Notes: a model not told the origin generated them from the sequence alone. 64,000 bases of DNA from Cedecea selenatireducens (GCF_042138895.1 NZ_JBHIKW010000008.1:124001-188000), one strand, 5' to 3'; counted from the stretch's first letter, positions 8,821 to 17,800 are shown. A program made the numbers and translations.

Positions 8821-8851
8821 TTGACCTTCCCCCAGGGGGAAGGTGTAACGT
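8821..8851 (+). promoter_or_regulatory. CueR-type copper-responsive promoter of cueP
   Basis: A -35 element TTGACC (8821-8826) and a -10-like TAACGT (8846-8851) are separated by 19 bp, the over-long spacer typical of MerR-family activation. Between and overlapping them is a perfect palindrome at 8824-8844 with arms ACCTTCCCCC and GGGGGAAGGT around a single central A. It closely resembles the CueR operators of copA and cueO. The cueP start codon follows 45 bp later. Confidence 0.88.
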
Positions 8852-8895
8852 CCGCGTCAGTGATGGTTAAACCTTACTCTGGAAAAGGAAACAGA

Positions 8896-9444
8896 ATGAA
8901 AACACGTATCATGACGGCGTTACTGGCGCTGACTCTCAGCGGCACCGCTCTGGCATCAACGCCTGAGGCAAATGCCTTTCTGGCGAAACACGGGCTGGCG
9001 GGAAAAACCACCGAGCAAATGGTTGAGGCTATCGACCAGTCCCCGCAGGCTCGCCCGCTGGGCTTTAGCGCCGGGATCACCAGCCGCGAGCTGGTGCTTT
9101 CGGACGGGCAGCAGAAGTTTAGCTATCCGTTGGGGGACAAGTTCTATCTGTCGTTTGCGCCATACCTGCAGCAAACGCATCCTTGCTTCAATCACAGCCT
9201 TTCCGGCTGCCAGGGTGAGATGGCCAATACGCCTTTTGAGGTCAAAATTACCGATAAAGCGGGCAACGTTATCCTGAATAAAACGCTTACCAGCCAGCAA
9301 AACGGCTTCATCGGCGTGTGGCTGCCGCGCAATACCGAAGGGACGGTGAGCGTCAGCTATCAGGGCCGCGCCGCGCACTCCGCTTTTGCCACCTTTGATG
9401 ACAGCCAAACCTGTATGACTACATTGCCGCTGCAGCAATCCTGA
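8896..9444 (+). CDS. cueP: Periplasmic copper-binding protein CueP
   Basis: This 182-aa protein has a signal peptide (1-20, cleavage at ALA|STPE). The mature domain matches Salmonella CueP: FLAKHGLAGKT, HPCFNHSLSGCQGE, NGFIGVWLPRN and DSQTC. Its three cysteines (97, 105, 173) are the family's conserved copper/thiol residues. CueP stores or chaperones copper in the periplasm and supports copper tolerance and metallation of SodCII in Salmonella (family knowledge). I start at 8896 because AAGGAA precedes it and the signal peptide begins there. The frame is open upstream to 8698, but that part overlaps the promoter. The CueR-type promoter makes copper induction very likely. Confidence 0.93.
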   Translation: MKTRIMTALLALTLSGTALASTPEANAFLAKHGLAGKTTEQMVEAIDQSPQARPLGFSAGITSRELVLSDGQQKFSYPLGDKFYLSFAPYLQQTHPCFNHSLSGCQGEMANTPFEVKITDKAGNVILNKTLTSQQNGFIGVWLPRNTEGTVSVSYQGRAAHSAFATFDDSQTCMTTLPLQQS

Positions 9445-9452
9445 GCCCCAAT

Positions 9453-9482
9453 GGTGGCGGCTACCTAAACGTAACCGCCGCC
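9453..9482. terminator. Possible hairpin between convergent cueP and the LuxR-type gene
   Basis: GGCGGC (about 9453-9458) and GCCGCC (about 9476-9481) form an inverted repeat, with extra pairing between TAC and GTA inside, in the 42-bp gap between two convergent genes. There is no U-tract, so it is only a weak terminator candidate. Confidence 0.35.
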
Positions 9483-9486
9483 TGAA

Positions 9487-10050
9487 TCACGGATAGTTGT
9501 TTTCTTCATCGGTAAACATAAGCAGGCAGGCCTCGTTAAAATTGCTCAGCCCAAGCCTTTCGTAAAGCTCGCTTCGCCTGCGATACAGGCTTTTAAGCGA
9601 CGTATTGAGTTTTGCGGCCACGGCCTCCATGGGTAACCCCTTCCTAAGCAAGGCCATCATTGTGCGTTCGTCTGCGCTAAGGCGCATGTCGTAAAACCAT
9701 TCCCTGGCCTGGCGGTCGATTTTCACCTTTTGCAGCAGCGTGAACAGAGCTTCCACGTCCTTGTGCGACATAGACATGTCGAGACTCCACTTGAGCCTGA
9801 GCGGGGAGAGTTCGCTGTGGCGCATATCAAGCATGATGCAGAGCACGGGCGCGTCGGCCTTTTCTGCGCTGGTAATGATGTTTTCCCACTGCACCAGCGG
9901 CAGGCGGCTATCGACCAGCACGGCGTACTCTTCGTAGCCAAAGCTAAAACTCCTTCTTTCCACGGAGCACAACAGAATGAGGTCGGGAAAATAGCCTTTT
10001 ATTCCCTGGTAAAGATAGCGATCCTGGGTTATCAAAATTGTCGCATTCAC
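9487..10050 (-). CDS. LuxR-type helix-turn-helix transcriptional regulator
   Basis: This is a 187-aa protein (195 aa if the GTG at 10074 is used). The N-terminal 110 residues have no recognisable phosphorylation site. The C-terminal 60 form a LuxR/GerE helix-turn-helix (LSADERTMMALLRKGLPMEAVAAKLNTS, cited in outline, then KSLYRRRSELYERLGLSN). The layout resembles the auxiliary regulators RcsA, BglJ and FimW, which lack a conventional receiver. I prefer the GTG start at 10050 because AAAGGGA lies 9 nt upstream. It is divergent from pgaABCD across a 0.6-kb region and so may control exopolysaccharide genes (inference). A protein with a similar tail is encoded at 41183-41740. Confidence 0.8.
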   Translation of the reverse strand: MNATILITQDRYLYQGIKGYFPDLILLCSVERRSFSFGYEEYAVLVDSRLPLVQWENIITSAEKADAPVLCIMLDMRHSELSPLRLKWSLDMSMSHKDVEALFTLLQKVKIDRQAREWFYDMRLSADERTMMALLRKGLPMEAVAAKLNTSLKSLYRRRSELYERLGLSNFNEACLLMFTDEENNYP

Positions 10051-10673
10051 CGCAGCATATCCCTTTAATATCACTTAAATCCTGAATGCATATCCATTGA
10101 GCCTGGGGCATGCGCGAATACAGCGTATTTCCACTATTTCATTTAAAAATGAGCTAACTAACTTTTAGGTAAGTTAGGCGGGAAGTCTTTTTAAGAATGA
10201 GGTGTAAATGCAGGGACGTCCTTCTTTATTATCAGCGGGGAGAATTATAAATAAAAAGAAATAAGAAAAAAGGCGCTGAAATGGAAATTAGGATTCTTTG
10301 CCAGGAAACCTCCTGATCGGTACAGGGAAATACACCGTGAAATACCGGGAATCGCAACATGAATCTCATTCATAAGCAGGCTTGTGATTTTATTTATATT
10401 TAAAATCAATGCATTGCATGATGTCGCGGTATGGTTTTTTCATTATTGAAAACCCAGTGCAGAGTATTCTTAAAAGCATCTTTGCAGCCTGTGTGCTGTA
10501 TTCACAAAATTATTGCCAGTAACTTATCATTCCTGTCGTCGACGCTATTGCAATAAAACACTTTGAACGTCAGAGGGCATTTTACTGTGCCAGTTTTTTC
10601 CGCTGATGCCGAATTCCGGCATTCAAATGCGGAGCATGAACCATGCTCATTCATAATGGAATAATAGATATTT
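10051..10673. promoter_or_regulatory. Regulatory region and structured leader upstream of pgaA
   Basis: This 620-bp intergenic region is shared by the LuxR-type gene and pgaA. A 7-bp inverted repeat (CTAACTT/AAGTTAG, 10158-10177) could be an operator. Just before pgaA there are two perfect hairpins, at 10606-10622 (ATGCCG/CGGCAT) and 10632-10648 (GAGCAT/ATGCTC). Several GGA trinucleotides sit near and across the start codon. In E. coli the long pgaA leader is repressed by CsrA binding at GGA motifs, so similar control is plausible here. The ribosome site is weak (GGAATAATAG), as expected for a CsrA-repressed gene. Confidence 0.5.
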
Positions 10674-13115
10674 ATGGGACAACGGCGGAGTATCAATAAG
10701 TTATTCTTTTATCGTGGCGTGAAGCTATCGCTATTTTTAGTCATACCAGGTTTTTTTTCGGTGCAAGGAATGGGGGCAACATCGTCATATGACAGGCAGG
10801 TATTACAGGCTCGCGGCGGAGATTATCGCCCTCTGCTGGACGCGCTTAAGCATGAGGAGCAGGTCAGGATACTTAACCCGGAGCAGGTGGCAGACTGGCT
10901 TCAGGTCGCCTCCTGGGCAGGACTTGATGATGAGGTCGTCAGCGTCTGGCAGCGTTATCAGCGGCGAATGTCCATCCCGGCTCGCGGCCTGGCCGCTACC
11001 GCGCAATCTCTGCGTAATTTAAAGCGCTGGACGGAGTCACTTTCTCTCTGGGAAGAAGCGCTCAGGCTTTCACCCGGCAATGATGATTACCGCATGGGGC
11101 AAATTAAAACGCTGGCCGACGGCCAACAGCGCTGGCAGGCGAGGGAAGAGGCGCTGCGTCTGGTCGAGGAAAAGCCCGACCTCGCACATTTACAGACGCT
11201 CTCTTATGTCTATCTGCGGCAAGGGATGACCTGGGACCTGTTGCTAAGCGACACGCGAGCCCTGGCACTTGCGCCAGGGGATAAAACCGCGCTGCAAAAC
11301 CTGATAGCCAGCCTGACCGTGAATAGGGTGAATACTGCGGCGCTGGCGTTAGCCAACGAAGCGGAACTTCCGGCATCCGACCGCAGAAATCTGGAGGTGA
11401 ATGCGGCGGCCGAAATGGTGCGTATCGCTGAAATTCCTCCGGGAGAGGAAAAAGCGCGCTTTACCGTCGCGCAGCGGGCGTTGGATCGCTACCACGCCTT
11501 ACTCACCAAATGGCGCAGCGATCCGCAGGCTCAGCGGGACATCTCGCGGGCGCGAATAGACAGGCTTGGCGCGCTCTACGCCCACAATTATTACCCAAAG
11601 GTCATTCAGGAATATGAAGCCCTGGCCTCAGAAAACGTGCGCGTTCCGCCCTGGGCTTTACGCTGGGTGATTGCTTCTTACCTGGCAGAAAAACAGGTAG
11701 AAAGCGCGCAGGCGCTAACGCCGCAGCTGTTCAGCGGCGCGGCGAATGAGAACGAGCAGGCGATGTTTTATGCCTTGCTGGACAGCGGCCAGTACGACGC
11801 CGCCGGTCGATATTTGCAAAACCTGACTCAGGTAACGCCCTATCGTCGCTATGTGTCGGGCTTCCCGGCACCCCAGCCGAATGACCGCTGGCTGGAGGCG
11901 CAAACGCTCGCTGTTCAATATCTTTTAGCCACTGACGCGCTGCCAGAAGCACAGGCGCTGTCTCAACGTCTGGCCAGAACCGCGCCGGGGAATCAGGGAT
12001 TAAGTATCGATTATGCCAGGGTTTTGCAGGCGCGTGGGTTGCCGCTGGCCGCCGAGCGAGAGCTAAAAAAAGCGGAAGTGCTCGAGCCGTCCAACCTTGA
12101 GCTTGAGCGGCAGCAGGCTTATGTCGCGCAGGATCTTCACGAGTGGCGGCAAATGGATTTGTTGACCGACGATGTGATGCTGCGCGACCCGCTGGAGATC
12201 GGTTCTCAGCGGCTGAACCGCTCGCGGGATGTTCACCGGATGTCCGAACTGCGCATTAACGGCCAGCAGGGGATCCACTCTGATACGCCCGTCAGCGGGG
12301 CGCACGATTTTAACTGGGATATGGCCGTCTATGGCCCACCCGTGGCCGACAGCTGGCGGCTGTTTGGTGGCCACCGTTTTAACAGCGGACGCTTTGAAGA
12401 AGGCAAGGGATCCAGCCGCAGCGTGTTTGGGGGAATCGAGTGGCGGCCGCGCAATAGCTGGGTCGAGCTTGAACTGGCGAACAACAACTTCAACGGCGGC
12501 AATAAGCCGGGCGGCCGCGTCTCGGCCTGGCACAGCTTCAGCGACGGCTGGCGCGTGGGGGGCGAGGTTGAACGTCTGGCACGGGCAACTCCGCTGCGGG
12601 CTTTGCGCAACGGGGTAAGCGCCAATCAGGCCAACCTGTGGCTGCGCTGGCATCAAAGCGAACTGCGTGAATATCAGCTGGCGACCGCGACCAGCTGGTT
12701 CTCAGACCATAACCACCGCCAGGAATACACATTGCAGGGCAAAGAGCGGCTGTGGCAGACGGCGCGGATCGCGCTCGACCTGCAGCCCGGCGTGGCTTAC
12801 AGCACCAACAGCCAGACCGACACGGTGTATTACAGCCCGAAATGGGACTTATCTGCCGCGCCCACGCTCGTCGCTAACCACGTGATGTATCAGCGCTATG
12901 ACACCGTCTGGAGCCAGCAGGTTAGCGCCGGGGCGGGTATTTACCGGCAAAAAAACTATGGAGCAGGGGCGATGACGTCGCTGGGATATGGCCAGCGTAT
13001 CCAGTGGAACAACGTCCTCGACACCGGGGCCATGCTGAACTGGGAAAAGCGGCCCTGGGACGGCAAGCGGGAAACTCATCTCGCCGTCGCTTTTGATGCG
13101 AATTTACGATTTTAA
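10674..13115 (+). CDS. pgaA: Poly-beta-1,6-N-acetylglucosamine export porin PgaA
   Basis: This 813-aa protein (E. coli PgaA 807 aa) has an unusually long signal peptide (about residues 1-35). A periplasmic superhelix of TPR-like repeats follows to about residue 510 (for example RNLKRWTESLSLWEEALRLSPGN). The C-terminal outer-membrane beta-barrel (about 520-813) is rich in aromatic alternating strands and ends in Phe (DANLRF). It exports partly deacetylated PNAG to the cell surface. It is the first gene of pgaABCD, with pgaB 8 bp downstream. Identity is clear from length, architecture and operon. Confidence 0.96.
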   Translation: MGQRRSINKLFFYRGVKLSLFLVIPGFFSVQGMGATSSYDRQVLQARGGDYRPLLDALKHEEQVRILNPEQVADWLQVASWAGLDDEVVSVWQRYQRRMSIPARGLAATAQSLRNLKRWTESLSLWEEALRLSPGNDDYRMGQIKTLADGQQRWQAREEALRLVEEKPDLAHLQTLSYVYLRQGMTWDLLLSDTRALALAPGDKTALQNLIASLTVNRVNTAALALANEAELPASDRRNLEVNAAAEMVRIAEIPPGEEKARFTVAQRALDRYHALLTKWRSDPQAQRDISRARIDRLGALYAHNYYPKVIQEYEALASENVRVPPWALRWVIASYLAEKQVESAQALTPQLFSGAANENEQAMFYALLDSGQYDAAGRYLQNLTQVTPYRRYVSGFPAPQPNDRWLEAQTLAVQYLLATDALPEAQALSQRLARTAPGNQGLSIDYARVLQARGLPLAAERELKKAEVLEPSNLELERQQAYVAQDLHEWRQMDLLTDDVMLRDPLEIGSQRLNRSRDVHRMSELRINGQQGIHSDTPVSGAHDFNWDMAVYGPPVADSWRLFGGHRFNSGRFEEGKGSSRSVFGGIEWRPRNSWVELELANNNFNGGNKPGGRVSAWHSFSDGWRVGGEVERLARATPLRALRNGVSANQANLWLRWHQSELREYQLATATSWFSDHNHRQEYTLQGKERLWQTARIALDLQPGVAYSTNSQTDTVYYSPKWDLSAAPTLVANHVMYQRYDTVWSQQVSAGAGIYRQKNYGAGAMTSLGYGQRIQWNNVLDTGAMLNWEKRPWDGKRETHLAVAFDANLRF

Positions 13116-13123
13116 GGACAAAC

Positions 13124-15139
13124 ATGCTGACCAACAGTTTTCGTCTCGGCCTGATCGTTTTTGGCTGGTTATTGACCTTTTCTGGCCTGTGCGCGCAGGA
13201 GATTCATTTTCTGCCGCCAAAAGAGCGGCCGGTGCCTGAAGCCAATAAACCCTGGCCTGAGAACCATTTTTTGGTGCTGGCCTACCATGACGTTGAAGAC
13301 AATGACCCCGATCAGCGCTATCTGGCGGTGCGCACCAGCGCCCTTAACGAGCAAATCAGCTGGCTGTTGCAGAACGGCTACCGGCCGGTAAGCGTGCAGG
13401 CGATTCTGGATGCCCATCGGGGGGGAACCCCGCTGCCGCCAAAGGCGTTTTTGCTCACCTTCGATGACGGGTACAGCAGTTTTTACACCCGCGTCTGGCC
13501 GCTGCTCAAGGCTTATAATGTGCCCGCGCTCTGGGCACCTGTCGGCAGCTGGGTGGACACTCCGCCTGGGAAGAACGTGGATTTCGGCGGGCTGATGACC
13601 GCCCGCGATAAGTTTGCCACCTGGGATATGGTGCGCGAGCTAAGCCAGTCCCCGCTGGTTGAGATCGGTTCGCACACCTGGGCTTCACATTACGGTATTC
13701 CGGCGAATCCCCAGGGCAGCCGTGAGCCAGCTGTAGCCAACCGGGCGTGGAATAAACTCACCGGCCAGTATGAAAGCGACGAGCAGTTCACCCGCCGCAT
13801 TGGCGACGACGTGCACCAAATCAGCCGCAAAATAGAGCTGGTCAGCGGCAAGGCTCCACGCACCTGGGTCTGGCCCTATGGCGCGGCCAACGGCACCTCG
13901 CTGGGCGTCATCAAAAAGCAAGGCTACCAGATGGCGTTCACGCTCAACGATGGCCTGGCCGACGTGCGCGACCTGGATAATATTCCACGCGTTCTGATAG
14001 CCGGTAACCCAACGCTCAAGGCGTTTGCCAATATCGTGAGCCGCGTCCGGGAGCCGGATCCGGTGCGCGTTATGCATGTGGATCTTGATTACGTCTATGA
14101 CCCAAACCCGACGCAGCAGACGAAGAACATCGATGCTCTGGTGCAGCGGGTGTATGACATGAAAATCAGCCATGTCTTTTTGCAGGCGTTCTCTGACCCG
14201 CTCGGCGACGGCAATATCAGGTCGCTCTATTTCCCTAACCGCTGGCTGCCGATGCGCGCCGATCTGTTTAACTTCGTCGCCTGGCAGCTTCGCACGCGGG
14301 GGGATGCCAAAGTGTTCGCCTGGCTGCCGGTGCTCTCTTTTGACCTGAACGCCGCGCTGCCCAGGGTGCAAAGCTGGGACGCCGCCAGCGGGAAAACGCA
14401 TCGGGCCACCAGCCCTTATTTGCGGCTTTCTCCGTGGAACCGGCAGGTTCGGCATCAGATTGTCGACATCTATGAAGATCTCGCCCGGCATGCGGTGTTT
14501 GACGGCATTCTTTTCCACGACGACGCGCTGCTCACGGACTTTGAAGATGCCGGGCCGGACGCTATGACCGCTTACCGGCAGGCGGGGTTTCAGGGAAACA
14601 TCGGCGACATTCATCAAAACCCGGCTGAACTTCAGCGCTGGACGCGCTTTAAAAGCCAGACGCTGATTGAGTTCACCCGCAAGCTGACCGCCGCGGTGCG
14701 GAATATTCGTGGCCCGCAGATAAAAACTGCCCGAAATATCTTTGCGCTGCCGATTCTGGAGCCAGAGAGCGAGGCGTGGTTCGCCCAGAACATTGACGAT
14801 TTTCTGGCTGCCTACGACTGGACGGTGCCGATGGCGATGCCGCTGATGGAGTCGGTGCTGCTGGAAGAGAGCAATAGCTGGCTGGAACGACTGATCAAGG
14901 CCGTGGCGGTGAAGCCTTCGGGAATGAATAAAACCATTTTTGAACTTCAGGCCCGCGACTGGAACCACAAAGCGCAGAAAGGCATAGCCGATAAACAGCT
15001 GGTGGAGTGGATGCAGCTGCTGCAGCTGAACGGCGTGAAGCATTATGGCTACTACCCGGATGACTTCATCAATAACCAGCCCGATATCTCGCACATCAGG
15101 CCTGAAATTTCCTCTTACTGGTACCCAAACAATGACTGA
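13124..15139 (+). CDS. pgaB: PNAG N-deacetylase PgaB
   Basis: This 671-aa periplasmic protein partly deacetylates PNAG so that it can be exported. The N-terminal CE4 deacetylase domain (about 45-310) has the metal-binding TFDDGY with Asp114-Asp115 and histidines 184 and 189 in SHTWASHYG. The C-terminal (beta/alpha)8 domain (about 315-671) binds and can hydrolyse PNAG. The N-terminus has a hydrophobic leader and Cys23. The preceding residues SGL are an atypical lipobox, so lipidation is likely but not certain. The gene ends 8 bp inside pgaC. Residues 99-102 are encoded around a G7 run (about 13419-13425). Confidence 0.96.
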   Translation: MLTNSFRLGLIVFGWLLTFSGLCAQEIHFLPPKERPVPEANKPWPENHFLVLAYHDVEDNDPDQRYLAVRTSALNEQISWLLQNGYRPVSVQAILDAHRGGTPLPPKAFLLTFDDGYSSFYTRVWPLLKAYNVPALWAPVGSWVDTPPGKNVDFGGLMTARDKFATWDMVRELSQSPLVEIGSHTWASHYGIPANPQGSREPAVANRAWNKLTGQYESDEQFTRRIGDDVHQISRKIELVSGKAPRTWVWPYGAANGTSLGVIKKQGYQMAFTLNDGLADVRDLDNIPRVLIAGNPTLKAFANIVSRVREPDPVRVMHVDLDYVYDPNPTQQTKNIDALVQRVYDMKISHVFLQAFSDPLGDGNIRSLYFPNRWLPMRADLFNFVAWQLRTRGDAKVFAWLPVLSFDLNAALPRVQSWDAASGKTHRATSPYLRLSPWNRQVRHQIVDIYEDLARHAVFDGILFHDDALLTDFEDAGPDAMTAYRQAGFQGNIGDIHQNPAELQRWTRFKSQTLIEFTRKLTAAVRNIRGPQIKTARNIFALPILEPESEAWFAQNIDDFLAAYDWTVPMAMPLMESVLLEESNSWLERLIKAVAVKPSGMNKTIFELQARDWNHKAQKGIADKQLVEWMQLLQLNGVKHYGYYPDDFINNQPDISHIRPEISSYWYPNND

Positions 15140-16460
15140 TCGTCTTCTCTCCTTGCTGATTCTGGGCCTGGTCTTTGGGCTGCCGCTCGGCATGGCGGCG
15201 GTGTTTACCGGAAAAATCTTGCTCGACTTCGTGTTCTTCTGGCCGCTGTTCATGTCGGTGCTGTGGATGACCGGTGGGCTCTATTTCTGGTTCCGGCTGG
15301 AGCGCCACTGGCCGTGGGGCAAAGACGTGCCGCCGCCGCAGCTGGAAGGCAATCCGCTGATCTCTATCCTTATCCCTTGTTTTAACGAAGGCAAAAATGC
15401 CCGCGAAACGATAGAGGCCGCGCTGGCCCAGCGCTATAGCAATATCGAGGTTATCGCCATCAACGATGGATCGCGGGATAACACCGCTGAGATCCTGAAC
15501 CAGCTTGCGCAGGAATACCCGAAGCTGCGGGTGATTCATCTGGCCGCAAATCAGGGCAAAGCTGTGGCGCTTAAAGCCGGTGCCGCCGCCGCTCGCGGGG
15601 ATCTGCTGGTGTGTATTGACGGGGACGCGTTATTGGAGCGGGACACTGCGGCTTACCTTGTGATGCCGCTGATTCGCCACCCAAACGTGGGCGCCGTTAC
15701 CGGAAATCCTCGAATCCGCACCCGCTCGAATCTGATTGGCCGTATCCAGGTCGGTGAATTCTCTTCGATTATCGGGCTGATTAAACGCACTCAGCGCATT
15801 TATGGCCGCGTATTTACCGTTTCCGGCGTGATTGCCGCCTTTCGCCGCCAGGCGCTGGCGGATGTGGGCTACTGGAGCCCGGATATGATCACCGAAGACA
15901 TTGATATTAGCTGGAAGCTACAGCTGCATCACTGGACGCTCTATTTTGAGCCGCGTGCGCTGGGCTGGATCCTGATGCCCGAAACGCTCAAAGGGCTGTG
16001 GAAGCAGCGGTTGCGCTGGGCGCAGGGCGGGGCGGAAGTGTTCCTGGTCAACCTGCGTCGCTTGTTCCGCTGGGAGCACCGGCGGATGTGGCCGCTGTTT
16101 ATGGAGTACGTGCTTTCGACGGTGTGGGCCTTCGCCTACGCGATAACCATCCTGCTGTTTATTGCCAGCCATCTGGCTACGCTGCCCGCTAATCTGGTGG
16201 TTGAAACGCTCTTTCCGCCGGAGTTTACCGGGCTGCTGCTGGGGGTGATGTGCCTGATGCAGTTCCTGGTCAGCCTGTTCATCGAGCGGCGTTATGAAAA
16301 TCGGATAGCCGGATCGCTGTTCTGGATCGTCTGGTTCCCGCTGATGTACTGGATGATAGGCCTGTTAACCACCCTGGTGTCATTCCCGAAAGTAATGCTT
16401 AAACGCCGCCGCGCCCGCGCGCGCTGGGTAAGTCCTGACCGTGGAAAAGGAAGAATATGA
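15132..16460 (+). CDS. pgaC: PNAG synthase glycosyltransferase PgaC
   Basis: This 442-aa inner-membrane GT2 glycosyltransferase (E. coli 441 aa) polymerises UDP-GlcNAc into poly-beta-1,6-GlcNAc. It has two N-terminal membrane helices and a catalytic domain with INDGSRDNT, DGDALLE (DxD), the general base region ITEDIDIS and QRLRWAQG (QxxRW), then further C-terminal helices. The start at 15132 gives an 8-bp overlap with pgaB. The frame extends upstream inside pgaB, but that part is not family-like. In E. coli, PgaC and PgaD bind c-di-GMP together and are activated by it. Confidence 0.96.
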   Translation: MTDRLLSLLILGLVFGLPLGMAAVFTGKILLDFVFFWPLFMSVLWMTGGLYFWFRLERHWPWGKDVPPPQLEGNPLISILIPCFNEGKNARETIEAALAQRYSNIEVIAINDGSRDNTAEILNQLAQEYPKLRVIHLAANQGKAVALKAGAAAARGDLLVCIDGDALLERDTAAYLVMPLIRHPNVGAVTGNPRIRTRSNLIGRIQVGEFSSIIGLIKRTQRIYGRVFTVSGVIAAFRRQALADVGYWSPDMITEDIDISWKLQLHHWTLYFEPRALGWILMPETLKGLWKQRLRWAQGGAEVFLVNLRRLFRWEHRRMWPLFMEYVLSTVWAFAYAITILLFIASHLATLPANLVVETLFPPEFTGLLLGVMCLMQFLVSLFIERRYENRIAGSLFWIVWFPLMYWMIGLLTTLVSFPKVMLKRRRARARWVSPDRGKGRI

Positions 16461-16894
16461 TGCAGACCAACACGCTGATATTGACCGAAGACCGACTGGG
16501 GCCGCGCCTGTTCGACGGCCTGTTAACCGCGATTGCCTGGGCCGGCTTTCTGTTCTTTGTGTGGAAAAATCTGCTGCTTCAGCTGATGCTGCTGCCCGGC
16601 CAGCGCGGGGAAATCTTCGCGCAGTCGCTCAATTCCGTGCTGCTGTATTTGCTGATTGCGGGGATAAACGGCTGGCTGCTGATCCTCTGGTATCAGTACA
16701 GCCTGCGCCGGTACAGCGACCGATACCACGACGAGCATAGCCCGCTTCAGCTTAGCGAGCTGGCCCGCAGTTTTAACCTGTCGACGCAGCTCGTTTCGGA
16801 GATGAGCCAGTACAACCAGCTCACGGTTTATCACGACCAGATTGGGCAGATAATTCATTTAAAAAGAAGTGAGGAAACTGCAGAACGGACGTAA
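16457..16894 (+). CDS. pgaD: PNAG synthase auxiliary subunit PgaD
   Basis: This 145-aa protein (E. coli 137 aa) has two membrane helices (about 20-45 and 60-85) and a cytoplasmic tail. It overlaps pgaC by an ATGA. PgaD forms the c-di-GMP-responsive synthase complex with PgaC in the inner membrane. The N-terminal half is conserved (LILTEDRLGPRLFDGLLTAI). The C-terminal 60 residues look more variable. It is the last gene of the pga operon and is followed by a large hairpin at 16910-16959. Confidence 0.93.
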   Translation: MMQTNTLILTEDRLGPRLFDGLLTAIAWAGFLFFVWKNLLLQLMLLPGQRGEIFAQSLNSVLLYLLIAGINGWLLILWYQYSLRRYSDRYHDEHSPLQLSELARSFNLSTQLVSEMSQYNQLTVYHDQIGQIIHLKRSEETAERT

Positions 16895-16909
16895 GTGCTT
16901 CATCGATAC

Positions 16910-16959
16910 GGCACATCTCCGCGTTAGCTGTTGTTTTACAGATCACGTGGAGATGTGCC
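16910..16959 (+). terminator. Long hairpin downstream of pgaD
   Basis: A perfect 11-bp inverted repeat, GGCACATCTCC (16910-16920) and its complement (16949-16959), starts 15 bp after the pgaD stop. The stem extends to 15 pairs with one G-U, and a small inner stem (CTGT/ACAG) closes the loop. No U-tract follows. It may protect or end the pga transcript without being a canonical intrinsic terminator. Confidence 0.55.
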
Positions 16960-17381
16960 AGATTCTATATGCAATGTATATAATGTGGGGTACGCGGTTT
17001 TTATTCTTGATGCCTTGATTTTTACGTATGAATAAAGCATAAAAAAACGCCCCTGACGGAGCGCGTATTTAATATGATGCCAATTCTAACAAGGTGAAAG
17101 TCAACACAATGTGATCAAATTTTAATTTATAATTAAAGGGAATGGTAGTGTTTTATTCGAAAATAAGATTAATTCATCATATCTGGAAAAAATCCTAATC
17201 CATACCGGAGTTAGAGTTTTGTGTTTAACTCACTATTATCCTCAATTGTATTTTTTTACATATCCCAGTGGTTTTGATATGTAGCGGATGCATTGTAACA
17301 TAAGTGTTGACTACCTCAATGCGATGCTAGTAATAGAGTTTTTGCGTTCTAATTCACAGTTCTTAATTCTAAGGTGTAAGT
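16960..17381. other. AT-rich junction between pga operon and the secretion island
   Basis: This 420-bp region marks the composition shift from GC-rich core genes to the AT-rich island. It contains a minus-strand intrinsic terminator-like structure (17041-17063) but no open frame that I can support. AAGGTG just before 17382 is the ribosome site of the next gene. Confidence 0.4.
17041..17063 (-). terminator. Minus-strand Rho-independent terminator-like hairpin without a gene
   Basis: Read on the minus strand, CGCTCC-GTCA-GGGGCG (one G-U pair) is followed at once by seven T. This is a compact stem, tetraloop and U-tract. No minus-strand coding region ends near it, as the nearest gene to the right is on the plus strand. 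It may end a small RNA or long antisense transcript, or be a remnant. Confidence 0.5.
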
Positions 17382-17726
17382 ATGAAGATTGTTTTATTTT
17401 TTCTTATTGTATTTTCTGTTTCTTCCTGCACTCAATACAAGTGGGTGAAACCAGGTAAGAATGACCTGGAGATGAGTAAGGAGTATACTTCTTGCCATGC
17501 AATGGCTCTGGAAAATTTACCGCCGGATAACAAAATTTTTAATAGTAGCTCTCATGGTTACAGTTATGAAAAAAAAGATAAGAAAGGGAATGGTAAATGG
17601 GAAAAAGAAAATTATGACGTGTGGATAAAAAATGATATTGATGATGCTAACAGCCAATATCGAGAAGTCTTGATCAGAAACTGCATGTATAGCCGTGGAT
17701 GGGATGAGATAATCATTAGTGATTGA
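17382..17726 (+). CDS. Small lipoprotein of unknown function
   Basis: This 114-aa protein has a short hydrophobic leader and a lipobox (FSVSSC, Cys16), so it is probably a lipoprotein. The mature part is hydrophilic and Lys/Asp/Asn-rich, with cysteines near 38 and 104. I do not recognise the family. AAGGTG lies 5-6 nt before the ATG and the gene ends at a strong terminator, so I take it as real. It lies at the edge of the type I secretion island and shares its low GC. It could be an accessory outer-membrane or periplasmic component, but nothing in the sequence proves that. Confidence 0.7.
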   Translation: MKIVLFFLIVFSVSSCTQYKWVKPGKNDLEMSKEYTSCHAMALENLPPDNKIFNSSSHGYSYEKKDKKGNGKWEKENYDVWIKNDIDDANSQYREVLIRNCMYSRGWDEIIISD

Positions 17727-17766
17727 GTATAATAATGGGTGAGTTACTGTATAGCTTTAAATTTAT

Positions 17767-17800
17767 AAGTCCTGCAAGAAAGTATCTTGCAGGACTTTTG
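17767..17800 (+). terminator. Rho-independent terminator between convergent small genes
   Basis: A perfect 13-bp stem (AAGTCCTGCAAGA and its complement, 17767-17779 and 17785-17797) with a 5-nt loop runs into TTTTGTTG on the plus strand. It ends the lipoprotein gene and may also serve the opposing gene at 17808-18137. Confidence 0.85.

Noticed and set aside
8698..8895. N-terminal extension of CueP
   Set aside because: The extension would overlap the CueR-type promoter and precede a perfect signal peptide; AAGGAA before 8896 marks the true start.
13685..15253. 522-aa open frame on the minus strand opposite pgaB
   Set aside because: It lies fully antisense to pgaB, is His/Arg/Pro-rich as expected from the reverse of GC-rich codons, and has no family motifs.
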